Source of the DNA: Nocardiopsis sp. JB363
GTDB taxonomy: Bacteria > Actinomycetota > Actinomycetes > Streptosporangiales > Streptosporangiaceae
Direction: 5' to 3'
Length of the DNA: 49,196 nucleotides
Assembly: GCF_900143625.1 (NCBI RefSeq)
Contig: NZ_FRFF01000020.1
Location: forward strand, 1 to 49,196
Shown: positions 1-8,500 of the stretch, piece by piece
Numbering within the stretch: the stretch's first letter is position 1
How the letters are laid out: each line of letters opens with the position of its first letter
Translations under genes and position numbers: made by a program
Notes under the pieces: generated by a model
Told to the model about the DNA's origin: nothing
Database searches by the model: none
What the model saw: only the letters and a program-made list of their open reading frames with translations

Positions 1-760
1 ACACTTCCAAGCCACCGGCGTGCAACACCATCAGACTCACCCGGTGCGCCACCACGTCGTGCATCTCCCGAGCGATGCGCGTGCGCTCAGCCGTGATCGC
101 CTGCTCGGCCATCATGTGCTGCTCACGCTCCAACCGCTCGGCCCGCTCCCGCAACCGCTCCACGAGCTCACGCCGCGTACCGATCCACAACCCGGCGATG
201 GTCGGTAGGACCAGGATGGTCATGACGGTCATGACGTAGGAGATCACCGCGGTGTTGAACACGCTCGCCACGGCCAGACAGCTCAGGGCGAACCAGCCGG
301 TGAGCAGCCTGCGGTCGTTGAAGTAGGCCGGGTAGGAGTACAGCCCCACCATCAGCGGGATCGGGTTGCCGTACAGCACCAACAACAGCAACCCGGCCAG
401 CATCAGCCACTTGGGACGGCTTCGCCGCCACAGCATCGTCAACGAGGCGAGGATTCCGGAGATCAAGAGGACGAAGAACCCGGTGAGCAGGATCCACCAG
501 GCGTCGCCCGTGGAGTCCATGGACTCCACGTACACCCCCAACAGCACCGAGAAGGCACCCAGCCCGCCGCCGAGCCCGGCCAGCATCGCCACTCCGCTGA
601 AGGGCAGCGTGAACAGGGCGAAACACCAGTCGGCGATGCGCAGCCGACGGTTCCACCACCACTGTCCGTTGTGCCGCGCCAGTGCCGCCGCGCGATCCAC
701 CTGTTCTCTCAGCCGGGTTCTCACGCGACCGAGTGTAGGCCGGTGGCGGTGGGAGGCCAT
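1..760 (-). CDS. Two-component sensor histidine kinase, HisKA_3 (NarL/DesK) type, C-terminus cut by window edge
   Basis: Reading the minus strand from the ATG at 760 gives an open frame running off the left edge (253 residues visible). A basic N-terminus is followed by about four hydrophobic segments between residues 45 and 200, then a Glu/Arg-rich coiled stretch (RRELVERLRERAERLERE) and the dimerisation box with EMHDVVAH. His234 of that box is the expected phospho-acceptor. Known family: membrane sensors that phosphorylate a LuxR-type response regulator; the ATPase domain and any partner lie outside the window. A GTG at 724 is an alternative start, but neither start has a strong ribosome-binding site. 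It diverges from the FtsX-type permease; kinases of this class often control ABC exporters, so a link is possible (inference). Confidence 0.85.
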   Translation of the reverse strand, partial: MASHRHRPTLGRVRTRLREQVDRAAALARHNGQWWWNRRLRIADWCFALFTLPFSGVAMLAGLGGGLGAFSVLLGVYVESMDSTGDAWWILLTGFFVLLISGILASLTMLWRRSRPKWLMLAGLLLLVLYGNPIPLMVGLYSYPAYFNDRRLLTGWFALSCLAVASVFNTAVISYVMTVMTILVLPTIAGLWIGTRRELVERLRERAERLEREQHMMAEQAITAERTRIAREMHDVVAHRVSLMVLHAGGLEV

Positions 761-1062
761 CGGCCCCCAGGGGGCGCGTCATCGCGTCGGTCCGATCGTC
801 GACCCGCGGCGTTCACCCTGGTCCTCGGTGTCAGGAGGCCACGGCGGTTCCTCAGAGCCGGCGGGTCCCCGACGAAAGTAGGGGGCGCGAACCCACTTAG
901 GCGTCCCGAAACCGCCCCAGGACATGCCTTTGGCCCATCCCCGGTTCGGCCCGTGGGTGGAGGTTTCGGGCGCTTTCCGAACCTAGCGTGCTGAACACGC
1001 CCGAACACGACCCCGTCCCCGGCCGCACAGCCCGGCCGCATGATCCAGGAGTCATCTCCGCC
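761..1062. other. Divergent intergenic region, no gene seen
   Basis: About 300 bases separate the sensor kinase from the FtsX-type permease. The ribosome-binding site AGGAG at 1047-1051 lies 11 bases before the permease ATG. A weak -10-like TAGCGT sits at 984-989. An in-frame upstream extension of the permease frame to 988 is possible but has no Shine-Dalgarno sequence. I see no convincing small gene or RNA. Confidence 0.5.
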
Positions 1063-3672
1063 ATGCTCCGCACCACCCTGGCCGGCCTTCGTATGCACAA
1101 GGCCCGCTACGTCACCACCACCCTGGCCATCCTGCTCGGAGTCATGTTCATCTCCGGCACCATGGTCTTCGCCGACACCCTCGAAGCGAGTTACGAAGAA
1201 TCCGTGATGGGGTCGGCCACCAACGTCGACACCATCGCCGTGGCCGCCGAACAGCAGGATGAAGCGGGTCAGTACCTGGAGCCCGAACCCCTCACCGAAG
1301 AACACCTGGAACAGATCCGTTCCCTGGACGAGGTCGCCGCCGCGGACGGTGTGGTCAACGGCCACACGGTCCTGCTCGACGCCGAGGGACGCGCCGTCGG
1401 CAGCGTGCCGCCCCTGGGCGTCTCCGTGGGCGAGGCCACCCGTTTCACCGCGGGGGAGGGCGCCCTGCCCACCACCGCGGACGAGGTCGCCCTGAGCACC
1501 ACCACCGCCTCCGAGACCGGTTTCGAGGTGGGCGACACCGTCACCCTGCTCGACCCCGATCGTCGGGAGCGGGAGTTCACCGTCACCGGGCTGGTCAATT
1601 TCGGAATCGATCCCCAGTACGTTTTCGGCGGCGCGGTGGTCATGACCGAGGACGTCGCCCGACAGATGACCGGGGCCGAGGGCTTCGGTGAGATCGACGT
1701 CCTGGCCGCCGAGGGCGCCACCGAGGAGCACGTCGCCACGAGCGTCGCCGCGCTCCTGGGGGACGCGGCCGAGGTCGAGTCCGGCACCGCCTACGGTGAA
1801 AGGCTCGCCGGGCAGGGAGGCGCCCAGAGCGGGATCCTGCGCATCTCCCTGCTGCTGTTCGGCGTGATCGCGATGTTCGTCGCCTCGATCGTCATCTACA
1901 ACACGTTCGCGATCCTCATCGCCCAGCGTCAGCGCGAGATGGCCCTGCTGCGTTGTGTGGGCGCCAAGCGCGGTCAGGTCTTCCGTTCGGTGCTGATCGA
2001 GTCCTTTGTGGTCGGCCTGGTCTCCTCGGTCCTGGGCGTGTCGGCCGGGGTCGGTGCGGGCTTCCTCGGCGCCTGGATCGGTGGTCCCCTCCTCGGCGCC
2101 GACGTGGTCGCCGCGGTCGTGATCAACCCGAACGCGATCCTCGCCGGTCTACTGGTCGGCACCCTGATGACGGTGTTCTCCGCGCTGGTCCCGGCCATGC
2201 GCGCCACCCGGGTGTCCCCGTTGGCGGCGCTGCGCACCAGCGCCACCGCGGCCGGTCTGGAGAAGGGCACCGGATGGCCCCGCGTGGTGTTCGGTGTGCT
2301 GACCTTCATGGTCTCGGGTGTGTTGGTCACCGGGGTCCGGCTGGTCGGCCCGCACCCGGTGAACCTGTTCGTCGTGACCGGTGCGGCGCTGCTCGCCTTC
2401 CTGGGCGTGGTCGTGCTCGGCCCACTGCTGGTGCGCTGGTGTGCGGGTGTGCTGGGCCTGCCGCTGCGCCGTATGGGTGTGCCGAGCATGCTCGCGGTGG
2501 ACAACTCCACCCGCAACCCGCGCCGCGCCGCCACCGCCATGATCGCCCTGACCGTGGGCGCCACCCTCATCACCGGGTACTCGGTGGTGAGCGCCACGGT
2601 CGAGTCGACCATGACCAAGATTCTGGACGACGAGTTCCCGGCGGACTACCGGATCGACCCGCAGTTCGCCCCGGAGGGTGAGGTCGCGGACGCTTCCGTC
2701 GAGGAGGACGCCGAGGAGACCGGGGACGAGCTCCCCGTCGACTTCTCGTTCATCCCCGACCAGGTGCGTTCCGACCTGGAGCGGGAACCGTCCATCGAAT
2801 CGGTGTTCAGTGAGCGCTACGACTACACCGAGTCCGACGTCGCCATGGAGGGAAGCGACGGCACCATCCCGGTCACCACCTACCACGGCGCGGAACCCGG
2901 CACCGATCTCACCGCCGACCTGGTGGAGGGCGATCTGGCCGACCTGGGCCCGGGGACCGTGATCCTCTCCGAGGACTTCGCCGTCGACAAAGGCGTGGGC
3001 GACACCGTCGGCCTGGCCTCCCCCGAAGGCGAGCTGGAGTTCGAGATCGTCGCGGTGGCCGAGGAGATGCAGACCTTCTTCGGGGCGACCGTCATCACCG
3101 AGGACTACGAGCGGATCTTCCCCGAGGGGACCCAGGACTCCCACCTGATGATCCGGGGCGTGCCGGAAGCCGATCCCGCCGAACTGCGCGAGGCCGTCTA
3201 CTCGTCCGTGGACGACCATCCGACGCTACAGGTCGCTTCGGACGCCGAGGTCAAGAACCAGTTCTCCGAGATGATGGACGTCGCGTTCTACACGATCGCG
3301 GCGATGCTGGGGCTGGCCATCATCATCGCGGTGTTCGGCATCTCCAACACCATGGCCCTGTCGGTGTTGGAACGCACACGTGAGTCCGCGATGTTGCGGG
3401 CCCTGGGGCTGACCAAGGCGCAGCTGCGCCGGATGCTCGCGATCGAGGCCGTGCTGCTGTGTCTGATCGGCGCCGGGGTCGGCATCGTCCTGGGCGTGGT
3501 GTTCGGGTGGGCGGCCTCCGTCGCGGTGCTGCCGAACCTGGTGTTCACCTTCCCCGGTCAACAGATCGCGGTGTTCATCACGGTGGCGATCGTGGCCGGT
3601 CTCCTTTCCGCGGTGCTGCCCGCCCGGCGCGCCGCGGGAACGTCCATCACCGGGGCTCTCGGAAGCGAATAG
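1063..3672 (+). CDS. ABC transporter permease, FtsX/MacB type, two FtsX domains
   Basis: This 869-residue membrane protein has the duplicated layout of actinobacterial FtsX-like permeases. There is an N-terminal membrane segment (about 15-38, ILLGVMFISGTMVFA) and an extracytoplasmic MacB-like domain (about 40-250). A three-helix FtsX domain (about 257-385) contains REMALLRCVGAKRGQV. A central pair of helices, a second acidic extracytoplasmic domain (about 520-740) and a C-terminal FtsX domain with RESAMLRALGLTKAQL follow. Such permeases pair with a MacB/LolD-type ATPase to move lipids, peptides or lipoproteins, or to transmit force across the membrane. No ATPase gene is adjacent, which is unusual. 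The start at 1063 is preferred to 988 because AGGAG lies 11 bases upstream and the homologous core begins there. A hairpin follows the gene. Confidence 0.9.
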   Translation: MLRTTLAGLRMHKARYVTTTLAILLGVMFISGTMVFADTLEASYEESVMGSATNVDTIAVAAEQQDEAGQYLEPEPLTEEHLEQIRSLDEVAAADGVVNGHTVLLDAEGRAVGSVPPLGVSVGEATRFTAGEGALPTTADEVALSTTTASETGFEVGDTVTLLDPDRREREFTVTGLVNFGIDPQYVFGGAVVMTEDVARQMTGAEGFGEIDVLAAEGATEEHVATSVAALLGDAAEVESGTAYGERLAGQGGAQSGILRISLLLFGVIAMFVASIVIYNTFAILIAQRQREMALLRCVGAKRGQVFRSVLIESFVVGLVSSVLGVSAGVGAGFLGAWIGGPLLGADVVAAVVINPNAILAGLLVGTLMTVFSALVPAMRATRVSPLAALRTSATAAGLEKGTGWPRVVFGVLTFMVSGVLVTGVRLVGPHPVNLFVVTGAALLAFLGVVVLGPLLVRWCAGVLGLPLRRMGVPSMLAVDNSTRNPRRAATAMIALTVGATLITGYSVVSATVESTMTKILDDEFPADYRIDPQFAPEGEVADASVEEDAEETGDELPVDFSFIPDQVRSDLEREPSIESVFSERYDYTESDVAMEGSDGTIPVTTYHGAEPGTDLTADLVEGDLADLGPGTVILSEDFAVDKGVGDTVGLASPEGELEFEIVAVAEEMQTFFGATVITEDYERIFPEGTQDSHLMIRGVPEADPAELREAVYSSVDDHPTLQVASDAEVKNQFSEMMDVAFYTIAAMLGLAIIIAVFGISNTMALSVLERTRESAMLRALGLTKAQLRRMLAIEAVLLCLIGAGVGIVLGVVFGWAASVAVLPNLVFTFPGQQIAVFITVAIVAGLLSAVLPARRAAGTSITGALGSE

Positions 3673-3707
3673 CGGCACGGTCGTGATCGGCCGGCCGCAC
3701 GGGGAGG

Positions 3708-3741
3708 ACGCGGACCCTCGCTTTCGGGCGGGGGTCCGTGT
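3708..3741 (+). terminator. Hairpin after the FtsX-type permease
   Basis: ACGCGGACCC (3708-3717) pairs with GGGTCCGTGT (3732-3741) over ten positions with one G-T wobble and a 14-base loop. It lies between the permease stop and the DHA2 exporter start. There is no U-run after it, so it may be a weak terminator or only a structured spacer. Confidence 0.5.
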
Positions 3742-3774
3742 TCGGTCGGACCCGGATCCGGGGAAGAGTGGCAC

Positions 3775-5409
3775 ATGAGTGATTCGGTCTCGACGCCGTC
3801 CTCCGCAGGGCGAGTGGCCTGGGGTACGCCCACCGCGCGGTGGATGTTGACGGCCACGGTCATGGCTTCGGGCATGGCGTTCCTGGACTCGACGGTGGTC
3901 ACGGTGGCGCTGCCCGCCATCCAACAGGACCTGGGCACCGGGCTGTCCGGTCTGCAATGGATCGTCAACGGGTACATGGTCACGTTGTCGGCGCTGATCC
4001 TGCTGAGCGGGTCGCTGTCGGACCGGTTCGGCAGGGTGCGGCTGTTCATGATCGGGGTGGCGGTGTTCGCGCTGGCCTCGGCGCTGTGCACGTTCGCTCC
4101 GACACTGGAGTGGTTGATCACGGGGAGGGTCGCCCAGGGGGTGGGCGGCGCACTGCTGACCCCGGGAAGTCTGGCCATCCTGCAGGCGGGCTTCCGCGAG
4201 GAGGACCGGGCACGGGCGATCGGCGCGTGGTCGGGGCTGACGGGCGTGGCATCGGCGGTGGGCCCGTTCGTGGGCGGGTGGTTGGTCCAGATCGGCGACT
4301 GGCGGCTGATCTTCCTCATCAACCTGCCGCTCGCGGTGGCGGTGCTCGTGATCGCCCACTACAAGGTGCCCGAGTCGCGGGACACCTCCGCCTCGGGAAG
4401 CCTGGACTACGGTGGCGCGCTGCTGGGCGTGGTGGCGTTGGGCGGGATCACCTACGCGCTGATCCAGTGGGGCGCCGAGGGCGGCACCCCGGCGGTGTGG
4501 ACCGGTGCGGTCATCGGTGTGCTCGCGCTCGTGGTGTTCGTGGTGGTGGAGGCCCGCAAGCGCGACCCCATGCTGCCGTTGGGGTTGTTCCGGTCGGTGC
4601 CGTTCAGCGTGACGAACGCGTCCACGGTGGTGATCTACGCGGCTCTGGGGACGCTGCTGTTCCTGATGGTCATCTACCTGCAGGAGGTCGCCGGGTACTC
4701 ACCGATCGCCGCGGGGGCGGCGTCCCTTCCATTGACGATCCTGATGCTGACGCTCTCGGCCCGTTCGGGGAAGCTGGCCGCGAGGATCGGCCCGCGCCTC
4801 CAGTTGGTGGTGGGTCCGCTATTGCTGGCGGGCGGGCTGTTCTGGTTGTCGCGGATCGGTGAACAGGCCCCCTACCTCGCCGAGGTGTTCCCCGGGGTGC
4901 TGCTGGTGGCACTGGGCATGTCCACCACGGTGGCGCCGCTGACCGCGACGGTGCTGGCATCCGTGCCCGAACGGCACGCCGGATTGGCGTCGGGGGTGAA
5001 CAACACGTTCGCGCGCGGGGCGCAGCTGATCGGTGTGGCGGCGATCCCGGCCCTGGCGGGGATCGGCGGCGCGACCGGGGAGGGCGGTGGCACGGAGGGG
5101 ACCACGGGGCTGGCCGAGCATTTCGGCACGGCGATGCTCATCCTGGCCGGGCTGGCCGTGGCCGCGGCGCTGTGCGCCTTGGCGTTGCCGCGCGGTCGGA
5201 TGCCCGAAGCCGAAGCCGAGGGTCGGGACGCAGCGACCCGGGGCGCGCCCGCCGAGGTCGGGTCGGCGGCCGTGGAGGAGTCACCGCACGAGCGACCGCT
5301 GCGCTTCTGCGGTGTGTCGGGGCCTCCGATGCGGTCCTGTCCCGGGTCCAGCGCGGGTGTACGTCGGAACGGGGGTTCCCCCGGTGCGTCCGATCAATCG
5401 TCCTCGTAA
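3775..5409 (+). CDS. MFS drug exporter, DHA2 (EmrB/QacA, 14-TM) family
   Basis: The 544-residue product has about 14 hydrophobic helices. It carries the DHA2 signature LDSTVVTVALPAIQQDLG near residues 38-55, the motif-A loop SDRFGRVRLF near 81-90 and the motif-C type helix GVASAVGPFVGGW near 158-170. Members export drugs, dyes or peptides by proton antiport from the cytoplasmic membrane. GGGAAGAG lies about seven bases before the ATG. The last 70 or so residues are hydrophilic and low in complexity (MPEAEAEGRDAATRG onward) and probably not part of the transporter fold. They overlap the convergent small acidic gene by 16 bases. No regulator is adjacent and the substrate is unknown. Confidence 0.9.
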   Translation: MSDSVSTPSSAGRVAWGTPTARWMLTATVMASGMAFLDSTVVTVALPAIQQDLGTGLSGLQWIVNGYMVTLSALILLSGSLSDRFGRVRLFMIGVAVFALASALCTFAPTLEWLITGRVAQGVGGALLTPGSLAILQAGFREEDRARAIGAWSGLTGVASAVGPFVGGWLVQIGDWRLIFLINLPLAVAVLVIAHYKVPESRDTSASGSLDYGGALLGVVALGGITYALIQWGAEGGTPAVWTGAVIGVLALVVFVVVEARKRDPMLPLGLFRSVPFSVTNASTVVIYAALGTLLFLMVIYLQEVAGYSPIAAGAASLPLTILMLTLSARSGKLAARIGPRLQLVVGPLLLAGGLFWLSRIGEQAPYLAEVFPGVLLVALGMSTTVAPLTATVLASVPERHAGLASGVNNTFARGAQLIGVAAIPALAGIGGATGEGGGTEGTTGLAEHFGTAMLILAGLAVAAALCALALPRGRMPEAEAEGRDAATRGAPAEVGSAAVEESPHERPLRFCGVSGPPMRSCPGSSAGVRRNGGSPGASDQSSS

Positions 5410-5693
5410 CCCTCGGGTGGCCGGTCGGTGACGGCGTCGGGATCGGGGACCACGCTCAGGGCCTCCTCCTCCGCGCTGCGTTCACCACCCCAGCGTTGGC
5501 GCGGGATGGCCACGCCCAGGTGTTCGGCGCGGACGCCGTCGGTGATCCCGGTCCGGCCGCGACTGTCGTCGTCCTCGAAGTCGTAGTCCAGGACGTTGAA
5601 GTCGGAGTCGATGACCATGTCGCGCTGGGCGACCTCCGTCGCCTGTGGGTCGTCTCCGAGGTCCAGGTTCACGTCATAGGGAATCTCGATCAC
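5394..5693 (-). CDS. Small acidic protein, DUF5709-like, paralog of the next gene
   Basis: This 99-residue, strongly acidic, hydrophilic protein has no signal or membrane segment. It shares a sequence plan with the neighbouring gene: a LGDDPQATEVAQ block, a YDFEDDD block, a WGGE block and an EEEALSVV block, each with a counterpart there. It resembles the DUF5709 type of actinobacterial protein, but I am not certain of the family assignment, and the function is unknown. The GTG at 5693 is chosen because AGGAGG (5703-5708) is nine bases upstream. The GTG at 5702 abuts that site and cannot use it. The 3' end overlaps the DHA2 exporter gene by 16 bases in convergent orientation. Confidence 0.75.
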   Translation of the reverse strand: MIEIPYDVNLDLGDDPQATEVAQRDMVIDSDFNVLDYDFEDDDSRGRTGITDGVRAEHLGVAIPRQRWGGERSAEEEALSVVPDPDAVTDRPPEGYEDD

Positions 5694-5825
5694 GTGGACC
5701 ACCTCCTCATCTCAGGTCCTTCCCCGAGTCACCGTCCTCATCACCACCGAAAGCGCGATGGTCGAGGAACGACGCCGGGGAACGCGAAGACCCCGGAGCC
5801 CGCTCGGGGCGTCCGGGGCCGGTGT

Positions 5826-6266
5826 TCACCTGTCGGGCTCGTGCGGGTCCGCCGGATCATCGGCGTCGGGAACGTATCCCCCCTGGTCCCTGGTGCGATC
5901 GGGCCTCCCGTGTCGGGTCGCCGGTGAGAACTCGTCCCGCACCGGACCGCTCTCGGGTGTCTCGAACCGACCGTCCCTGACGGCCGCTCCCTCCCCGGTG
6001 TCCTCGGTGGCACCGTCGTCGACCACCCGCATGGCCTGTTCCTCGGTGCTCTCGGTCTCCCCGCCCCAGTTGTCCTTGGGGAGGACATCGCTGCGTTCGT
6101 CGCGCACCGCCTCGTCGATGCCGCGTCCGCCCCCGGTGTCGTCATCCTCGAATTCGTACCCCTGGATGTCGTGCTCCGGTTCGACTCGTCGCTCGACCTG
6201 GGCGATCTCACTCGCCTCCGGGTCGTCGCCCATGTCGGTGTCGACGTCGTAGCGCTTGTCGGTCAT
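5826..6266 (-). CDS. Acidic protein, DUF5709-like, tandem paralog
   Basis: This 146-residue, highly acidic, hydrophilic protein begins MTDKRYDVDTDMGDD. It repeats the blocks of its downstream neighbour (GDDPEASEIAQV, YEFEDDD, DNWGGE, EEQAMRVVDD) and adds a charged, probably disordered C-terminal tail of about 50 residues. AGGAGG at 6275-6280 lies eight bases before the ATG, so the longer frame toward 6521 is not the start. The 132-base gap to the shorter copy would allow co-transcription. The function is unknown. The composition suggests a soluble, stress- or hydration-related protein, but that is only inference. Confidence 0.78.
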   Translation of the reverse strand: MTDKRYDVDTDMGDDPEASEIAQVERRVEPEHDIQGYEFEDDDTGGGRGIDEAVRDERSDVLPKDNWGGETESTEEQAMRVVDDGATEDTGEGAAVRDGRFETPESGPVRDEFSPATRHGRPDRTRDQGGYVPDADDPADPHEPDR

Positions 6267-6291
6267 CACGCGTACCTCCTCTCCCTCTCCT

Positions 6292-6308
6292 CCCTTGGTA
6301 CCCAAGGG
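6292..6308. promoter_or_regulatory. Perfect 7-3-7 inverted repeat upstream of the acidic paralog pair
   Basis: CCCTTGG (6292-6298) and CCAAGGG (6302-6308) are perfect inverted repeats with a 3-base centre, 26 bases before the ATG at 6266 and about 70 bases after the mannosyltransferase stop. It could be an operator or a short hairpin in the leader; a terminator is less likely because no U-run follows. Confidence 0.45.
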
Positions 6309-6378
6309 CGCGGCGGAGGCACAGGGATCCGCGCGATTCTCCGCACCGGAGGGTGCGGGACCCCCGGACGGCGTGCGG

Positions 6379-7206
6379 TCAGGTGCGGCGTCTTGAGCTC
6401 TCCGCGCGACGCAGGCGCAGCGGTCGCAGGACCGCTTCCAGGGCCACCGCCCCATCGAGCTTGCTCTCGCCCTCCACCCGATCCTCGAAGTGGATGGGCA
6501 CCTCCACGATCTTCTGACCACGACGGAACGCCCGGTAGTGCATCTCCACCTGGAAGGCGTAGCCGGTGCTCTCGATGCCGGGCAGGTTCAGGGCGCGCAG
6601 AGCCGAGGCACGCCAGATCTTGAAGCCCGCGGTGACGTCGCGCACCGGGATGGCCAGTACCGCCTTGACGTAGGCGTTGGCCCAGCCGCTGAGCAGGCGG
6701 CGGCGCAGCCCCCAGGCCTCGGACAGGCTGCCGCCGGGCACGTAGCGGCTGCCGATGACCACTCCGGCGTTGGTGGAGTGCAGGGTGCCCAGCAGTTGGG
6801 GGACGTACCCGACCGGGTGGCTGAGGTCGGCGTCCATCTGCACCACGTAGTCGGCACCGTCGTCCAGGGCCCGGGTCATGCCCTCCACGTAGGCCCGGCC
6901 CAGTCCGTCCTTCTTGGTGCGGTGCACCACGGTGAGCTTCCCGGTCCGGTCACCGCCGAGCTCCACCGCGAGCTTGTCGGCGATCTCCCCCGTGCCGTCG
7001 GGCGAGTTGTCGTCGACGACCACGATGCGCAGCTCTGGCAGGTCCAGTGCGACCAGGCGGGCGACCAGCCGGGGAAGGTTCTCGGCCTCGTCGTAGGTGG
7101 GCACGACCACAGTCAGTCGGGAGCCGCGCCAGGGTTCGGGGAGCGCCACGGGTTCGGGTGTGACCCGCACCGGCGCGGGCGGAAGGTGCGTCGGTTCGGA
7201 GGGCAT
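6379..7206 (-). CDS. Polyprenol monophosphomannose synthase (dolichol-phosphate mannosyltransferase-like GT2)
   Basis: The 275-residue protein has the GT-A fold motifs of family 2 glycosyltransferases: VVVPTYDEAENL near residues 33-44, VVVDDNSPDGTG near 62-73 and the metal-binding DAD at 125-127 in QMDADLSH. It matches the catalytic domain of mycobacterial Ppm1, which moves mannose from GDP-mannose to polyprenyl phosphate for lipoglycan and glycoprotein synthesis at the membrane. The N-acyltransferase half fused to Ppm1 in some actinobacteria is absent, and there are no membrane helices. CAGGAG lies about ten bases before the ATG. A palindrome shared with two other promoters of this window lies 44 bases upstream of the start. 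Confidence 0.9.
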   Translation of the reverse strand: MPSEPTHLPPAPVRVTPEPVALPEPWRGSRLTVVVPTYDEAENLPRLVARLVALDLPELRIVVVDDNSPDGTGEIADKLAVELGGDRTGKLTVVHRTKKDGLGRAYVEGMTRALDDGADYVVQMDADLSHPVGYVPQLLGTLHSTNAGVVIGSRYVPGGSLSEAWGLRRRLLSGWANAYVKAVLAIPVRDVTAGFKIWRASALRALNLPGIESTGYAFQVEMHYRAFRRGQKIVEVPIHFEDRVEGESKLDGAVALEAVLRPLRLRRAESSRRRT

Positions 7207-7249
7207 GCGTGTCGGCTCCTGGCGTCGAAAGGGTCGTGTGCGGACGGTC

Positions 7250-7263
7250 TTACCGGCGAGTAA
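7250..7263 (-). promoter_or_regulatory. Candidate operator, motif TTACTCGCCGGTAA (site 1 of 3)
   Basis: Read on the minus strand this is TTACTCGCCGGTAA, a TTAC-N6-GTAA dyad 44 bases before the mannosyltransferase start. It matches the sites at 11883-11896 and 24125-24138 at 13 of 14 positions each. The binding protein is not identified. Confidence 0.5.
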
Positions 7264-7371
7264 GTGTGTACAGGATCACGCATCGGGCCTTCACCGCACA
7301 AGTCGGCGCGAATCGCGGGCGATGTGTTCTTCCGGAAGTATCCGACGCCGACGCGCACTCGCGTCGAGTCG

Positions 7372-8178
7372 TCATTGACCCCGTTCTTCGGCGGCCACGA
7401 CGACGTGCACCAAGGCTCCGATCTCCTCCAATGTCATGATCACCTCGGGGTCGGCGCCCGAGTCGGTGACCAGGTGCGCGATGTTCTCCGGGGCGACGGT
7501 GGGCATCATGGTCTCGGCGCCGACCTTGGTGTGGTCGGCCAGGACGATGGTCTCCTCCGCGCAGGCCGACAGGGCCCGGTCGATGCCGGCCACGGCCGGA
7601 TTCGGGGTGCTCAGGCCCCGTTCGGCGCTGACCCCGTTGCCGGACAGGAAGGCCCGATTGACCCGAAGCCCGGCGAGCGCGGCCTCGGCGGCGGCGCCGA
7701 CCAGCGCCCGCATGGGCGCGTGCACCGTGCCACCGGTCATGACGACCTCCACCCCGTTGGCGCCGGCCAAGGCGTCGGCCACCGGCAACGAGTTGGTGAC
7801 CACCGTCAGGTCGCCGTGGCCGCGCAAGGCGCGGGCCAAGGCCTCCGCGGTGCTGCCGGGGCCGATGGTGATGGCGTCGCCCGGACGGGCCAGGCGCGCC
7901 GCCGCGACGGCGATGGCGGCCTTCTCCGCGGCGCACTGGTCGCTCTTCCCGGTGTAGCTCTGTTCGTGCCCGATACGGCCGGGCAGGGCGACACCGCCGC
8001 GGCGGCGGTCGAGCAACCCCTCGGCCTCCATGGCGCGCACGTCACGACGGATCGTGACCTCCGAGGCCCGCACCTTGGCGGCCAGGTCGCGCAGGGACAT
8101 GCTGCCGTTGGCGCGGACCAGCTCCAGGACGCGTTCTCGCCGTTCGGCGCCGAACGTCGGACGGCTCTCCTCGGCCAT
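7372..8178 (-). CDS. DeoR-family transcriptional regulator
   Basis: This 268-residue regulator has the DeoR winged helix-turn-helix at residues 8-62 (RVLELVRANGSMSLRDLAAK, then VSEVTIRRD-type recognition sequence ASEVTIRRDV). A DeoRC sugar-phosphate-sensing domain follows, with GPGSTAEALARAL near 101-113, VVTNS and the ADHTKVG motif near 222-228. The family represses sugar or nucleoside catabolic operons and responds to phosphorylated sugars. No sugar kinase or transporter lies beside it, so its target is elsewhere or is itself. The start is the ATG at 8178, nine bases after GGAAGGG; the GTG at 8184 is also possible. Confidence 0.88.
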   Translation of the reverse strand: MAEESRPTFGAERRERVLELVRANGSMSLRDLAAKVRASEVTIRRDVRAMEAEGLLDRRRGGVALPGRIGHEQSYTGKSDQCAAEKAAIAVAAARLARPGDAITIGPGSTAEALARALRGHGDLTVVTNSLPVADALAGANGVEVVMTGGTVHAPMRALVGAAAEAALAGLRVNRAFLSGNGVSAERGLSTPNPAVAGIDRALSACAEETIVLADHTKVGAETMMPTVAPENIAHLVTDSGADPEVIMTLEEIGALVHVVVAAEERGQ

Positions 8179-8241
8179 GCTCACCGGCCCTTCCTCGATC
8201 GATCGGTGGTGCGCGGCACGGGCGCCGCCTCCACCATCGAA

Positions 8242-8409
8242 TCAGAGTACGGACCGGTCACGCCGTTGCGCGTCCGGGGCCTGTGCTTCCTCGCTCTCCT
8301 GTGTTCGCTGTCCCACGGGCCTCTCGGTGAGGAGGGTCACCAGGAAGACGACGGTGAGGGCGACGAGCCCGATGAGGGCTCCCGCTCCGAACATCATCAC
8401 GACAGACAT
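8242..8409 (-). CDS. Small single-pass membrane protein
   Basis: A 55-residue product consists of one hydrophobic helix at residues 3-28 (MFGAGALIGLVALTVVFLV) and a hydrophilic, charged C-terminal tail. GGAGG lies five bases before the ATG at 8409, which excludes the longer frame from 8442. The gene diverges from the phosphopantetheinyl transferase and lies 63 bases upstream of the DeoR gene on the same strand, so it may be its operon leader. No family is recognised; the case for a real gene rests on the ribosome-binding site and the clean transmembrane helix. Confidence 0.6.
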   Translation of the reverse strand: MSVVMMFGAGALIGLVALTVVFLVTLLTERPVGQRTQESEEAQAPDAQRRDRSVL

Positions 8410-8500
8410 CTGAGCCTCCAAGGGGACGGGCCGACCTGCCACTTACCGAATGCCCGCTCCCACTCGCGCTCACACCCCCATGACCGGGGGATCGGCCACA

